This document shows positions 11,999-22,171 of a DNA stretch of 64,000 bases, piece by piece. The stretch is from assembly GCA_021234155.1 (NCBI GenBank), contig JAJEKV010000005.1, forward strand, positions 8,364,216 to 8,428,215. Reading direction: 5' to 3'. This DNA comes from Isoetes taiwanensis. Its lineage: Eukaryota; Streptophyta; Lycopodiopsida; Isoetales; Isoetaceae. The position numbers and the translations under genes were made by a program. Below the pieces are notes generated by a model, which saw nothing but the letters and a program-made list of their open reading frames with translations, ran no database searches and was not told the origin of the DNA. Numbering within the stretch: position 1 is the stretch's first letter; every line of letters begins with the position of its first letter.

Positions 11999-12412
11999 AC
12001 AGATCCTGCTCAGGCTACACTCTTACCAGGGCTTCGGGATAAGCTTGCTCGTGATTGCAGACGCCATGGGACCTCAAGGAATGAGGAGGAGAGAAAGAAC
12101 ATTTTGCAACTCCAGAAAGCTCAAAGGATCTTACAAGCATTGTATGACATCCACGGAGGTTGAGAAACGAGCATATTCGACCTGGCGATTGATGAAAAGA
12201 TGCGAGAGGAGGGTGGAGAAATTGGTTGGACAGGCCAGTGGGTGGCTCACGAGGCACCTCCTCGTGAGGCATTTCACGTTCTTCAGGTTGCCCCCAAAGC
12301 TTATAGACGACAAGAAGAAGCCCCACACGTTCTTCCTGTAAGGTGGACCGCCTACCATGATGATGTAACTGTAGTGACAGCAAGACCGCCATGGTCTCTG
12401 CGTCCGATGTAA
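11999..12412 (+). pseudogene. Unidentified exon-like fragments
   Basis: Two open stretches in different frames look protein-coding by composition. The first (about 11,999-12,163) is helical and charged (RNEEERKNILQLQKAQRILQ) and stops at TGA 12,161-12,163. The second (about 12,164-12,412) runs EKMREEGGEIGWTGQWVAHE to a TAA at 12,410-12,412. An AT-rich tail with AATGAAA-like signals follows. I do not recognise the protein. It could be debris of one host gene with a lost splice site or a frameshift. Confidence 0.3.
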
Positions 12413-12776
12413 AATATGTTGTAACTATTTAATTTATTAATGAAAATTCTTTTTCAACTATAGCTTTGTTTTCAACGTGCAATGAAATTCCTTCGTTTGA
12501 GTTGTATTCTTGGTATTCTCAAATTTTGGATAGGTATAGAGGCCGAAAACTTTTTGCTCGTCCTTTTCGTGTAATAAAAGGGGTTCCAAAAAAACGTTGG
12601 GAATTGCTTATGATCCACTTTAATTAAATGCGACTTTTTTGTTCAAGAAAGAAAACTCTCCACCACATCTGGTCTTCTTCTAAGAAGTACTTAAAGCCCA
12701 AGGAAATTCCCCCCTAAAAGACATAAAATTGTATTTTGACCCCCTTAAATATCCCATTGTGTGCAGAAAGATTTGT
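12413..12776. other. Spacer left of the level-0 element
   Basis: AT-rich and without genes. The stretch 12,715-12,776 shows weak inverted similarity (for example gaccccc/ggggatc near tcaaaata) to 48,706-48,785, so the level-0 terminal repeats may extend out to here. Confidence 0.4.
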
Positions 12777-12826
12777 CTGTGTCAAAGTGACACTTTTTCA
12801 ACCAATTAGAATTTTTCCCAAGTATG
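12777..12826 (+). repeat. Level-0 left terminal inverted repeat
   Basis: TGTCAAAGTGACACTTTTT at its core. The 50-bp stretch matches the reverse complement of 48,656-48,705 at about 44 of 51 aligned columns with two single-base gaps (20 bases in a row identical). Confidence 0.75.
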
Positions 12827-13440
12827 AGGATAATGAAATTAAAAATCTTTGGCTCCATTTCTGGTGCCCATGTCCAAAGAATGCAATAGATTGTCAAAGA
12901 ATGAAAGACAAAAATAGAATGGTTGGGTTAAGCTTCTCTGTAAAAAGCTCTCTATGTACTTGTGTACCTGTATGTACTCTTATGCACTACTTTTTTCGAA
13001 TCTGGGTAGAATTTTTGGAAGAAATAGATGGTGCATAGAAAATGAATTTGGATGAGATCCAACCCCAAGCTACATCACTTATAGAGGAAATTACTAGTGG
13101 CGTGGTGGTATATATTTTACTTCCCGCTGCCATGGCCCTAAATTGATGTTTGTTGCTAGCTAGGCTTTACTTTACTTCTAAGGACATGCCTCTGCATTTC
13201 ATTCAACTAACTTGATACCCAAACATGTGCTCATGCTAATAAAGACAGACAGACAGACTTCTTCTTTTTCAGAACCATGTGGTTTTTGGCAGAAGCCAGA
13301 GCAACATGCTAAGTCATATAGAAAAGGACCCAAGTAATGTCTTACTTGAAAGAAGAAATAAGGTAGCAAATGCAGGTGCAAGACCTCCACAGCCTGTCTT
13401 TTTGGGTTGCCCCTAAGGGAACAAGCTCTTGCTCACATGG
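12827..13440. other. Left arm of level-0 element, no clear gene
   Basis: Contains short open frames (for example 12,736-13,038) but no recognisable protein or repeats. Confidence 0.4.
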
Positions 13441-13494
13441 GTTTTTGGCATATTTTAGGCATATGTCGACATATATCTAGAATATGCCAAAAAC
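13441..13494. repeat. Nested palindrome
   Basis: Perfect 14-bp arms GTTTTTGGCATATT (13,441-13,454) and AATATGCCAAAAAC (13,481-13,494). Inside the loop sits a second perfect palindrome, ATATGTCGACATAT (13,461-13,474). Confidence 0.85.
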
Positions 13495-13584
13495 TGCTTC
13501 AAACTGGTTGTTGCCAGTAAAGTGGCGGTCAGCCCTGTTGCTAGTTCTTGCCAGTTAGATGATGTTCGAACTGCCTAACTGGCT

Positions 13585-13763
13585 ATGAGAATTGCTTTAC
13601 TTATGGATCATGCAATTGCTTATTGTATTTCGCCTATGGATGGTGCAAAGAATATTGCTGCTGTAAGGGCTTCATCCTCGAAACTGGAAGAGGTTCTTTG
13701 TAATCTGCCTGAGGTTAAGGAAAGGGAAGTAGTTGGAAAAGGAAAGAGCCATGGAAGGTGGTG
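13585..13763 (+). pseudogene. Open frame cut by level-1 insertion
   Basis: An ATG at 13,585 opens a frame of about 60 codons (includes AVRASSSKLEEVLCNLPEVK) that runs into the level-1 terminal repeat at 13,764. Alternatively, an acceptor-like gtag at about 13,732 would open a frame ending in EGG, which continues after the element as GGAYDPYSEY at 39,649. The interrupted unit is therefore probably the RRM-protein fragment described at 39,649-40,412. Confidence 0.35.
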
Positions 13764-13796
13764 GGGTAAATTTATATTGGTGGTGTACAAAAAAGC
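13764..13796 (+). repeat. Level-1 left TIR
   Basis: Begins GGGTAAATTTATATTGG and ends GTACAAAAAAGC. It is the exact reverse complement of 39,616-39,648. Confidence 0.95.
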
Positions 13797-16700
13797 AGTC
13801 CGGGACATCGGGTGCTTAACGGGTGCTGGCGGACCTTCATCGTGACGTGCTGGCACCCGTCACTGTTTTTTTCCCTCCCCGCCATTTTTTCCCAACCTCT
13901 GGAACGGTTGATCTCGGATCAATTTTGGAGGATCGGCCGATTGTTTGTCCAAGTCAGCGATCCCTGGTATGTAGCAATTCGGGTGGTGCTTGGAATTTGC
14001 AATTGGCGGGCAAATTTTCCAGAACCTGGTTTGTTTGGCAGAATGCAGCTGCTGCTTTTCTTTGCAGATGTTTTCCAATGCATGCGAATTGGGAAGGCGC
14101 ATTCCTTCTGGCCATTTCTAAGAATGGAACAAGATTTGATCCTAAGAATTTACTGTCCAGTTTGCATAATCTTGTAGAGCAATCCGAGCAATTTAAGCAG
14201 CTGTGTGGTCGGCTGGCCTCCAAAATTGCTGAGAATACGCCTTATACTGAGCCTTTTGCAAATGTTCCTGATGTTCCAGAACAATCTTTTGGCTATGAAT
14301 ACATTCCAGGTAAGCAGTAGTTCAATAATCAGCAGTTCTATCAACATTGAATTTGGTTCTGTTATTGATTTGCTCTTAATTTGCAGAAGCTGAGAAAGAT
14401 ACACAGTTTTCAACATATGATGCTACAGGTCTTGAATCTGCAGAAGACATTCAAGAACAGCACATGGAGGACCAAGTTGAAGCAGGTCATTGCTTTCATT
14501 TGCAATAAAATTTATTGCTTAATTTTCAGAAGTTTTATTAATTGCAGAATCTGGAAGAGAGGAAGAAGAGGATTTCTTTGTCCATGAAGACATCCAAGAT
14601 TATGCAGAGGACATCCAAGATTATGCAGAGGACATCCAAGACCATCACATGTATGACAAAATTGAAACAGGTTATTGGTGCTGTACTGACTTCCTTTTTG
14701 GTGCTCAAGTTATGTGCACTGTGCTTTATTTAAATAACTGTTGTTATTTGCAGAATCTGAAGCACAAGAAAATTTGTTAATCTATAGGAAAATCGATGCA
14801 CAAAGAAAAAGGCTGCAGAGAGCAAGAAAAAGAGCAAGGGAGGCTGAATTGTTAGAAGATGACAAAGATCTGGAAGATGTTTTGAGCAAGAGAAGAAAAC
14901 AACAAATGTCCAAGTTGATTGCAGAACAAGCTAATAAGGTATGTGGAAAACTGTCAAAAAAGGAGAGGAGAGAAGTTCTTCAAGGTGCTGCTAAGATGCT
15001 GCCAGAATTTGAAATGTTGAAATTGAAAGAAGTAGGGACAATGACTAAGATTGTCAACAACTTGAGAAATTCTCTTGCAAAGCATAAGTATGCCAGGTCG
15101 ACTGATGTGCTTACAGCAAGGACCTCAGCCATGGTATATGCTGTTGTACCTGGCACTAATTGCTTGGGAACTTCCAGGTGCTTGAACTTGAATAGAAGAT
15201 ATGTTACTACAGCAGTTCAGAGAAGGAAAACAGCAGAAATTGGTGATGGCCCATGGTCAATGTTTAAAAAGAAAACCAGATCTGATAAACTAAGCAGGAA
15301 ACAACAGAAATTAGTAACTGACTTTTGGACTTTTCAGACACGAGTTTCACCATGCAAGAAACATGTTATTAAGATTAGGCTTGGTAAAGGAAACAAGATA
15401 ATGCATGCTCTTCACTTTCTGGAGGAAACTGAGGTTATTTTATTTTTTTGAAATTTATCATTTCATTTCTTCACAATGCTAACTCTTTTTTGTTGCTTAT
15501 AATGCAATGCACTTTTTATGCAAGATTTTGAAGAGAATATCCAAAATTTGAAGTATCTTTCTCATCATTTCGTGCACTAAAACCTCCATTCGTTCGAAAA
15601 GTAAAGGATAGAGAAACTTGTTGTTGTGTGTACCACATGAGGCTTGACTATGTCAGACAAGCACTGAACAAAATTAGGCTGGATAGAAATATTCATGGTG
15701 CTGACTGCAGTTGTACTTGTTCTGTCTGTGGTGCTAGACCAAAATGTGAAGCAAATGCAATGACCTACAAATCATCAAGTGATTTGTGGAGGTCAATTGT
15801 ATGTGCTAAGGATGTTGCAGATGAGTGGTATGCTCATGACTGCATGTTGCTGAAATGCAAAACCTGTGGCCCTTCTAAGTTACCTATGTGTCCTAAAGAA
15901 TTGAGCAAGAGTTCAGGGCATTTGGTAGAATGGAAAACCTTTGACAGGGTATGTGAAGCATATTAAGTTTTTTCATTTGTGGTAGTCTTAAACTTATTTT
16001 GTGGTTGTACTTTTTTCTTTTCAGGGTTTTGAATCAGCAAAAGAGGTTGATGGCAATGGTGGGACAAAATTGGTTCCAAAGCCAATTGTGAAGCTTGTAT
16101 ACAAGACCAGTTCAACAGCAGATGTGTTGTCTTATGCCAAAAACATTGTGACTGAATTCATTCCCCATAACTATGAGGCAAGATGGCAAGCAAAGCAATT
16201 CAGAGAATGTCTAGGCACTTTCCCAGAAAACACTGTGGTATCAGTCATAGATTTTGCTGAAAACTATACCTTCAAAATACAGCAGGAAATCCAAAGCTTG
16301 CATTGGAGAAATGATCAGTGCACAATACTTGTGCACATCAGTTACAGGCATGCAACAAAGAGAGAGGTTGAAGAGAAATCTTTCAGCAGTGGTGACAGGC
16401 ATATCATCAAGGAAACACATTTTTACATTTCAGATGATAGAGATCATGACACCTTATTTGTCCAGCACTGTCTAAACAAGCATACTGATTACTTGGCCAG
16501 CAAGTTAGTCAGATACAACAACCATGTAATGTGGTCTGATGGCTGCTCACACCAGTTCAAGGGTGCAAGAACATTCTACTTTCTTGGGAGATTCTATAAG
16601 AGCTCTGGCATTCTAATAAACTGGAACTACTTTGCTTCATATCATGGAAAAGGTAAATTCAGATCAGTTTTTGATTGGCCTACATTTTGTAAGACAATAG

Positions 16701-16904
16701 ACACAATTGTCTTAATGGCAGGTGAGCATGATGGGGCAGGGGTTGTTCTCAAGAGAGCACTCACACACGAAATGTTAAAGAGGAATTCCAAGCCTTTACG
16801 GGATGCTCATGATGTTGTTCAATTCTGTAGGGAACACTTCAAGGATTCTGACAAACATAGGTACATTCTACTTCAAGGATTCATGACTGCTGTGACAGTG
16901 CTCA

Positions 16905-17030
16905 ATGTTACTCATCAATGTTACTTATTAGACACTACTCAATGTTACTCATCAATATTACTCATTACTCAATGTTACTCATCAATGTTACTTATTAGAC
17001 ACTACACAATGTTACTCATTAATCTGTATT
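16905..17030 (+). repeat. Minisatellite inside intron 7 of gene L
   Basis: Repeats of caatgttactcat / gttacttattagacac fill most of intron 7 (16,861-17,035). Confidence 0.8.
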
Positions 17031-17689
17031 TGTAGGTATTTTTCGGAGATCAAGGTGGATGAAGTAAGCAAGGTTGAGCAGTTCGATTGTGCTACTTTAA
17101 CAGGGTCCAGTAAATTTCATAGCATCAGGCCAGTGAACTCCAGGGATGCCACTCAAGTTGCACATATGAATTACTCATGCTTTTGTCATAATTGTTGGGT
17201 GGGTAAGTACAGTAAGTGCATACACAAAGATAGGATAGGTACCTGGACGTTTTCAGAATTAAGACCAGGGATTGAGGATGATGCGATCTATGAGGGAGAT
17301 CTTTGAGTGGAAATCGGAAATATTATAGATGTAGGAGAGAACTTTGCGTGGTTGCTCCAAAGAGTAATAAGGAGAAGGTTGATTTCTACATCTTAAAATG
17401 TACTGTACCTAAGCATGTTGTAGAGAAAGCATACAAAGATCCTTGGGGCCAAAAATTTGGGAGGAGGGAAGTGGTGGTCACAGGCAAGTTTTATAAACTG
17501 GTGGGAGACAGCAGGTATGAACTACTTGAATATGAGCCGACCTGCGGTGTTCTGATCACTTAATTGTCTCCCAATTTTGATATGAAGGATATAGGACATA
17601 ATATGTTTGAATTGGAGGATGATGTCCATGAAAACATACTTGAAAGTTTGCAGACGCATTCACATATACTAGCCCAATGTGATGTTGCT

Positions 17690-18160
17690 GGTAACGGCAA
17701 TCTAAATGCAGGCAAGTCAACAGGCAAGTCAACAGATAAGACAATAGAGAAGACTGCAGGCAAGTCAACAGAGAAGACTGCAGGCAAGTCAGCAGACAAA
17801 TCAGCAGGCAAGTCAACAGAGAAAGACAAAGATGCAAGTCAACGAACAAGTCAAGCAGCCAAATCGGCGAGGCAAATCAGCGGCCAACTCAACGGTCAAG
17901 TCAACACCAAGTCACAGACAAGTCAAGAAGAAAGTCAGCAGGCAAGTCAGCAACCAACTCAACAGCCAAGTCGGCCAGCCAAGTCAGCAGCCCAAGTCAG
18001 CGAGGCAAGCCGGCCAGCCAACTCAACAGCCAAGTCGGACCAACTCAACAGCCAAGTCGCACCAACTCAATGCCCAAGTCAAGAAACAAGTCAAGAAAGA
18101 AACAAGTCATCAGCCAAGTCAGCAGGCTTAAGTGGAAAGCCAACAATTGAACAATTGAAT
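17690..18160 (+). repeat. Low-complexity caagtcaacagg repeat
   Basis: Dozens of imperfect AAGTCAAC/AAGTCAGC units. Translated in the gene L frame they give a Lys/Ser/Thr then Gln/Ser-rich tail of about 140 residues. They may be a real disordered tail or a repeat expansion at the gene end. Confidence 0.8.
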
Positions 18161-18164
18161 AATT

Positions 18165-18439
18165 GAATAATTCATTCATTCATTCAATGTAACATTCATT
18201 CATTGTAACATTCTTATTCAATGTAACATTCATTCATTGTAACATTCTTATTCAATGTAACATTCATTCATTGTAACATTCTTATTCAATGTAACATTCA
18301 TTCATTGTAACATTCTTATTAGAATATGTTATTCACAATGTTATTTACTTCATTACGATATCTTACTAATGTTATTAACTTCATTATGATATCTTACTAA
18401 TGTTATCTTATTTCATTCTTATTAGAATATGTTATTCAC
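18165..18439 (+). repeat. Tandem attcattcaatgtaacatt repeats
   Basis: About 30-bp units up to 18,318, then two copies of a ttattaacttcattatgatatcttactaatg unit. Together they mark the centre between genes L and R. The last unit (ttattcacaatg) is split by the level-2 element, and its continuation reappears at 36,610. Confidence 0.8.
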
Positions 18440-18596
18440 AATGCCACGGTTCTATTGCGACAGCAATAGAACCGACATTCCTTGGATGGGGACGTCCCTT
18501 TGTCACTCCTCCTATTTATTCAGCCTCTCTTCATTGTTCTATCATCGGCGTTCTCTTGAGCTAGCTTTCTCCTTCTTCTCTATCCTATCAATTTCC
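18440..18596 (+). repeat. Split repeat A1
   Basis: 157 bp, one mismatch to A2 at 35,440-35,596. Near its start is a perfect hairpin with 12-bp arms CGGTTCTATTGC / GCAATAGAACCG and a GACA loop (18,447-18,474). Confidence 0.95.
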
Positions 18597-20292
18597 TTAA
18601 TTCCATTGTATCCCTTCTCGATCATCTGATTTGAGCAATCTTAATCCACCTCTAATCTGTACAAGCATTTTTTGTTTTTATCTTTTTCGTGGCAGTTTCT
18701 CTGTGCATATGAAGCATTTGCTTATGAAGCGTTTGTGCATGGAACCCCCTTGTTGGATGCAGCTATCCCTCATCTAGGGGTTTTTCGTCATCAATCATGA
18801 TCCTGGAGGTTTGGCCATGGCATACCACAGAGCTGGGGCAGGACGGCTGTGAAGCCATGCTACTTGTACAATAGTTGCAGCGGCTCCAGACTCCATCCCT
18901 TGCCCACGGAATTTTTTGTTCTTGCTGCCACAGGTTATGATCACCCTTGGGGAGCTGCACAGCATTTAGCTTCAACTTCCAGAGCAGCTTTTTCCAGATA
19001 ACTCGTTTATGTTGAGTGTTTGCCTTTGAATTTTTTCTCAGTTTTCCCCTTTTCTTTTCTTCTCGGTGGAAATGTTGCTTGGGTTTTCGATTGTGCTCTC
19101 CTTCAGAGCCGATGGCCTGCCTACTGGCCTGCCGGTTTTGTTGCAGAGGAAATGGTTTTCATCTCTTTTTTCTCCAAATCTCTTTTTGAAGTTGGATCTG
19201 CCTTTCCGGCGGTTTAGGTGTTGGAGTTGTTTGTGTGTGATTGCATACTCATTGTGTTTACCAAATTTGCTGTCTCGGAGGTTTTTTCTTCTTTTCTGTG
19301 GATCATCTCTGTGGTGGCAGATCTCTCTGCAAGTCTACTGTTGCAACCATTTTTTGGCTACAACAAGGGCGGTTGGGGCAACAGAACAGGCTCTTAATCT
19401 AGCTTCTGGATAGATTGATTCGCGATGTTCGGTTCCTTTCTTTTGGTGGGTCGTTGCCAATCTATGATTTCTGTATGCATGAGAGTGGATCTGCAAAGCA
19501 TGGCTTCATCTTCACAATCCGGAGTCCCCTCTTTCATTCAGATAAGTTGCTTTTTTCCAGTTTTCTTGAGGGGTGCATGGTTGGGCCTCTGATTGCGACA
19601 TTCTCCACAACCAAATTAGTTGGACGGCTTTGCTGCCTCTGGAATCAATCGTCTTCTACTTTTTCCTTCTATTTTTTCCAAATATTCTTTAGTTGGATTA
19701 GGATCGGCACTTCAGGAGATGTAGATAGGCGATTTGAACATGATTTTAGGACCTTGAACACTGGTTATAGGATTGTTTGCTCACTGGTTGTTACCTATTT
19801 CGTTTTTGTTGGTGAGTTCAGTGTTTTTTTTTCTATCTAGGGTATCAGGACATTTGCCAATCCCCACTTTCGATCGGTGCTGGTAGGGTTGACCCTGTTA
19901 TTTAAAGCCATATTGGCTACAGCAAGGTCGGTGGACTGGACTATGGCTATCCCTCTACTAGTTGCTATTCCGACAGGTGCAGCTACATGTGTTGTGTCTC
20001 AGAATGGGGATCCGTGGCTCCCATCGCTGTAAGCACAGGTTTCTGATTTTTATGCTTGTCCGATACAGATTAATTAGAGAAATCGTATTTTTATCGCTTA
20101 TATTTGTTTGGCTTGTTGGTAGAGGTGCATGGGCTTTGTTCTAGAGATTTCGAGCTCGAATCTCTCTATGCACAATTTCCTTTTATTTACTTTTTAGTTG
20201 CATTACTTGCATTTCTGAGGCCTATGACCTCATTTACTTTGTACCCTTTTTTAGTTGCATTACTTGCATTTCTGTGGCCTATGACCTCGTTT
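18597..20292. other. Level-2 left arm, pyrimidine-rich, non-coding
   Basis: T-rich, with hydrophobic chance frames only. At its right end (about 20,181-20,292) lie two units of tttagttgcattacttgcat...gacctcgttt, which continue at 31,688 and recur at 31,830-31,900. Level 3 inserted inside this tandem repeat. Confidence 0.6.
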
Positions 20293-20318
20293 AAAGCAGA
20301 GTTTCATTAAAGTTGGAA
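20293..20318 (+). repeat. Level-3 left TIR
   Basis: AAAGCAGAGTTTCATTAA... is identical to the reverse complement of 31,662-31,687. A 3-bp TTT duplication precedes it. Confidence 0.95.
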
Positions 20319-20334
20319 TTCTGAAGACAAGTTG

Positions 20335-20640
20335 GAATAATTTTTATATAGTATACCTTGGAGGGTTATGTATACCTCAATACTTATAGTATGGTTATGT
20401 GTATTACAAAAGGTTATGTATACCTGTTGCATACTATGGTTATGTGTATTACAAAAGGTTATGTATACCTGATAACAATAAGATTACAATAAGATAACAA
20501 TAAGAGTACAACCAGATTACAATAAGATAACAAGTACTATTATTTTACTATTACTTATATTACGGTTATGTGTATTACAAAAGGTTATGTGTACCTGTTG
20601 TATACTAACACAACCAGATTACAATAAGATAACAAGTAAT
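20335..20640 (+). repeat. Subterminal repeats of level 3
   Basis: Alternating ggttatgtgtattacaaaa and gattacaataagataacaa units, several copies each. A second short array of ccaaaattattgatggtat lies at 20,945-21,040. Such repeats are typical transposase-binding regions, but binding is inferred. Confidence 0.75.
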
Positions 20641-20655
20641 ATTATTCTTCTACTA

Positions 20656-20925
20656 TTACTCAATGATCGAAACTAGCGTATAAGCTCGAGAGATCCTTTC
20701 GATCATGAACATTTGATACTCCCTATTCCACAGGAGATGGATGATAACATCGACGGGATCAGGATAATGGCGAGGATTGAGAGCAACAGTGGTGAGCCAG
20801 TCTTCAAGCGGTATATCTCGCTCGCGGCACCGCTTGAAGTCCTCATGATTCATCTTGCAAGTGATAGAATCAATGCTCAAGACCGAGAATAAGTCATAGC
20901 TAGACGGAGGCCAATGTTGCTGCAC
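20656..20925 (-). CDS. Small-protein family member 1 (89 aa)
   Basis: Intact 89-codon frame. It shares ITCKMNHEDF with IKCSMSHSDL and FRCYLSYNDL of the two plus-strand neighbours, a central leucine-rich part and a C-terminal IERISRAYTLVSIIE region. The function is not recognised. It lies just inside the left terminal repeat and is probably an accessory protein of the transposon. Confidence 0.5.
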   Translation of the reverse strand: MQQHWPPSSYDLFSVLSIDSITCKMNHEDFKRCRERDIPLEDWLTTVALNPRHYPDPVDVIIHLLWNREYQMFMIERISRAYTLVSIIE

Positions 20926-21154
20926 TCGGCAATTTGATGTATATTTATACCCACCAAAATTATTGATGGTATACCCACCAAAATTATTGATGGTATATAC
21001 TCACCAAAATTATTGATAGTATATACATAGAAATTATTGGATCATATACATGTATGGTACTCGTATAAAGGCAATGAACACCAATAATTCACATCAATAA
21101 TTTTACTTCACTATAAAAGCAGCTCCATCCGGTGGTAGAGCTCATTCATCTCCC

Positions 21155-21402
21155 ATGGCTTCCTTGCCTGATCGTCCAGAGAACATCCAATCCTTCAGGT
21201 GCTACCTTAGCTATAATGATCTCGTGGTGAATGCTACGAAAATGGTATCAAACTTGATCCATGGCTGCAATTCCAAAGCGTATGGTCCTCTGCGAGTGCT
21301 TGCAGGAAGCTCACTCGTGTTAAGGTCCACCTTTATTGGCTTCCTGATCAGGAGATCTTTGAGCTGAATAGCATCACGTGCTTTGATGTTGATGATGAGT
21401 GA
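21155..21402 (+). pseudogene. Small-protein family member 2, frameshifted
   Basis: The ATG at 21,155 follows a TATA box (ctataaaagcag, about 21,111-21,122). After SFRCYLSYNDLVVN the frame that matches the family shifts at about 21,255 and then reads LDPWLQ, VKVHLYWLPDQEIFELNSIT and FDVDDE to TGA at 21,400-21,402. Read without the shift it ends at 21,367. The promoter block (aataattcacatcaataattttacttcactataaaa) is duplicated before member 3. Confidence 0.5.
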
Positions 21403-21775
21403 ATCTGTATCTGCTAAGGATATAATAATGACATGAGTACCTATGAACTATGCAAGCTGTCTTTTATTTTCAATCACGCCTATATTAGTCAAGCAGCAAT
21501 GACGAGTGAATCATCTATGATATGTATACCTGTTAAGGATATAATAATATAAGCACTTATGATTTGTGTATCTGTTAAGGATATATATAATATAAGCATA
21601 GTGAATATTAGTTGATGTATAGAATCTGAGTACATGATAGAATCATACCTGTACGAGTACATGATACTTGTATACGCTCAATGATGGCGCTACAGTCCAC
21701 CCCAATAATTCACATCAATAATTTTACTTCACTATAAAAACAGCTCCATTCGGGGCTAGAGGTCATTCGTCTCCC

Positions 21776-22017
21776 ATGGATTATTTTCCTTCTTCTATTC
21801 ACCACATCGAGGCGATCAAGTGCTCAATGAGCCACTCCGATCTTGTTGGTTGCCTAGATAAGCATCTTCTTCTTGATCCCTACCTGCGAAGAAAAGCTTT
21901 GGGCGCTGAGATTCATTGCCCTGCGTCAATTCGTGTTATGATCCATCGATATGGCTTCCCGGCGCGATGAGCTATGAGATATCGGGGATCACTACTACAG
22001 ATCCTGAAGATGATTGA
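21776..22017 (+). pseudogene. Small-protein family member 3, frameshifted near its end
   Basis: The ATG at 21,776 lies behind the duplicated TATA block (about 21,705-21,775). It reads IKCSMSHSDLVGC, LDPYLRRKAL, IRVMIHRYGFP, then needs a small shift at about 21,963 to give MSYEISGITTTDPEDD and TGA at 22,015-22,017. The ending parallels member 2 (ELNSITCFDVDDE), so the shift is probably a recent lesion or an assembly error. Confidence 0.5.
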
Positions 22018-22171
22018 ATCACCTGTTCAACATATAAGCACTTCTGACCATCTTATCTATGAATCATGTATGCATTTATATATTAAAGATGTAAGCAGTT
22101 ATATATGATCACAAATATAGTAATGTTATGTATTAAGATGAAAGATATGTATTACAAGTACAAGATCTCAT

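Larger units (their letters stand above)
14078..18166 (+). pseudogene. Gene L: DFAENY/WSDGC candidate DDE transposase, eight exons
   Basis: Exons: 14,078-14,309; 14,387-14,485; 14,548-14,670; 14,754-15,433; about 15,525/15,536-15,948; 16,025-16,652; 16,722-16,860; 17,036 to the end. All introns have GT..AG ends except the uncertain fourth. Parts in order: acidic N-terminus, basic coiled region (RKRLQRARKRAREAELLEDD), Cys cluster (CSCTCSVCGARPKC), then a core with DFAENYTFKIQ, WSDGCSHQFKGA and, across intron 6, HGKGEHDGAGVVLKR. Asp in the first two motifs and Glu/Asp in the third fit an RNase-H-fold transposase. A Cys/His motif CFCHNCWVGKYSKC follows. Breaks: frame problem at exon 5, small indels at about 17,301-17,350, and TAA at 17,561-17,563, after which the same frame stays open to 18,166 with a K/S/T/Q-rich tail. 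I know this motif set from uncharacterised eukaryotic proteins. The start could lie further upstream. Confidence 0.75.

Noticed and set aside
12015-12392. Minus-strand 125-codon frame
   Set aside because: It lies opposite more protein-like plus-strand blocks and has no recognisable domain.
17556-17849. Minus-strand Leu/Cys/Thr-rich frames
   Set aside because: Antisense of the caagtcaacagg repeat at the end of gene L.
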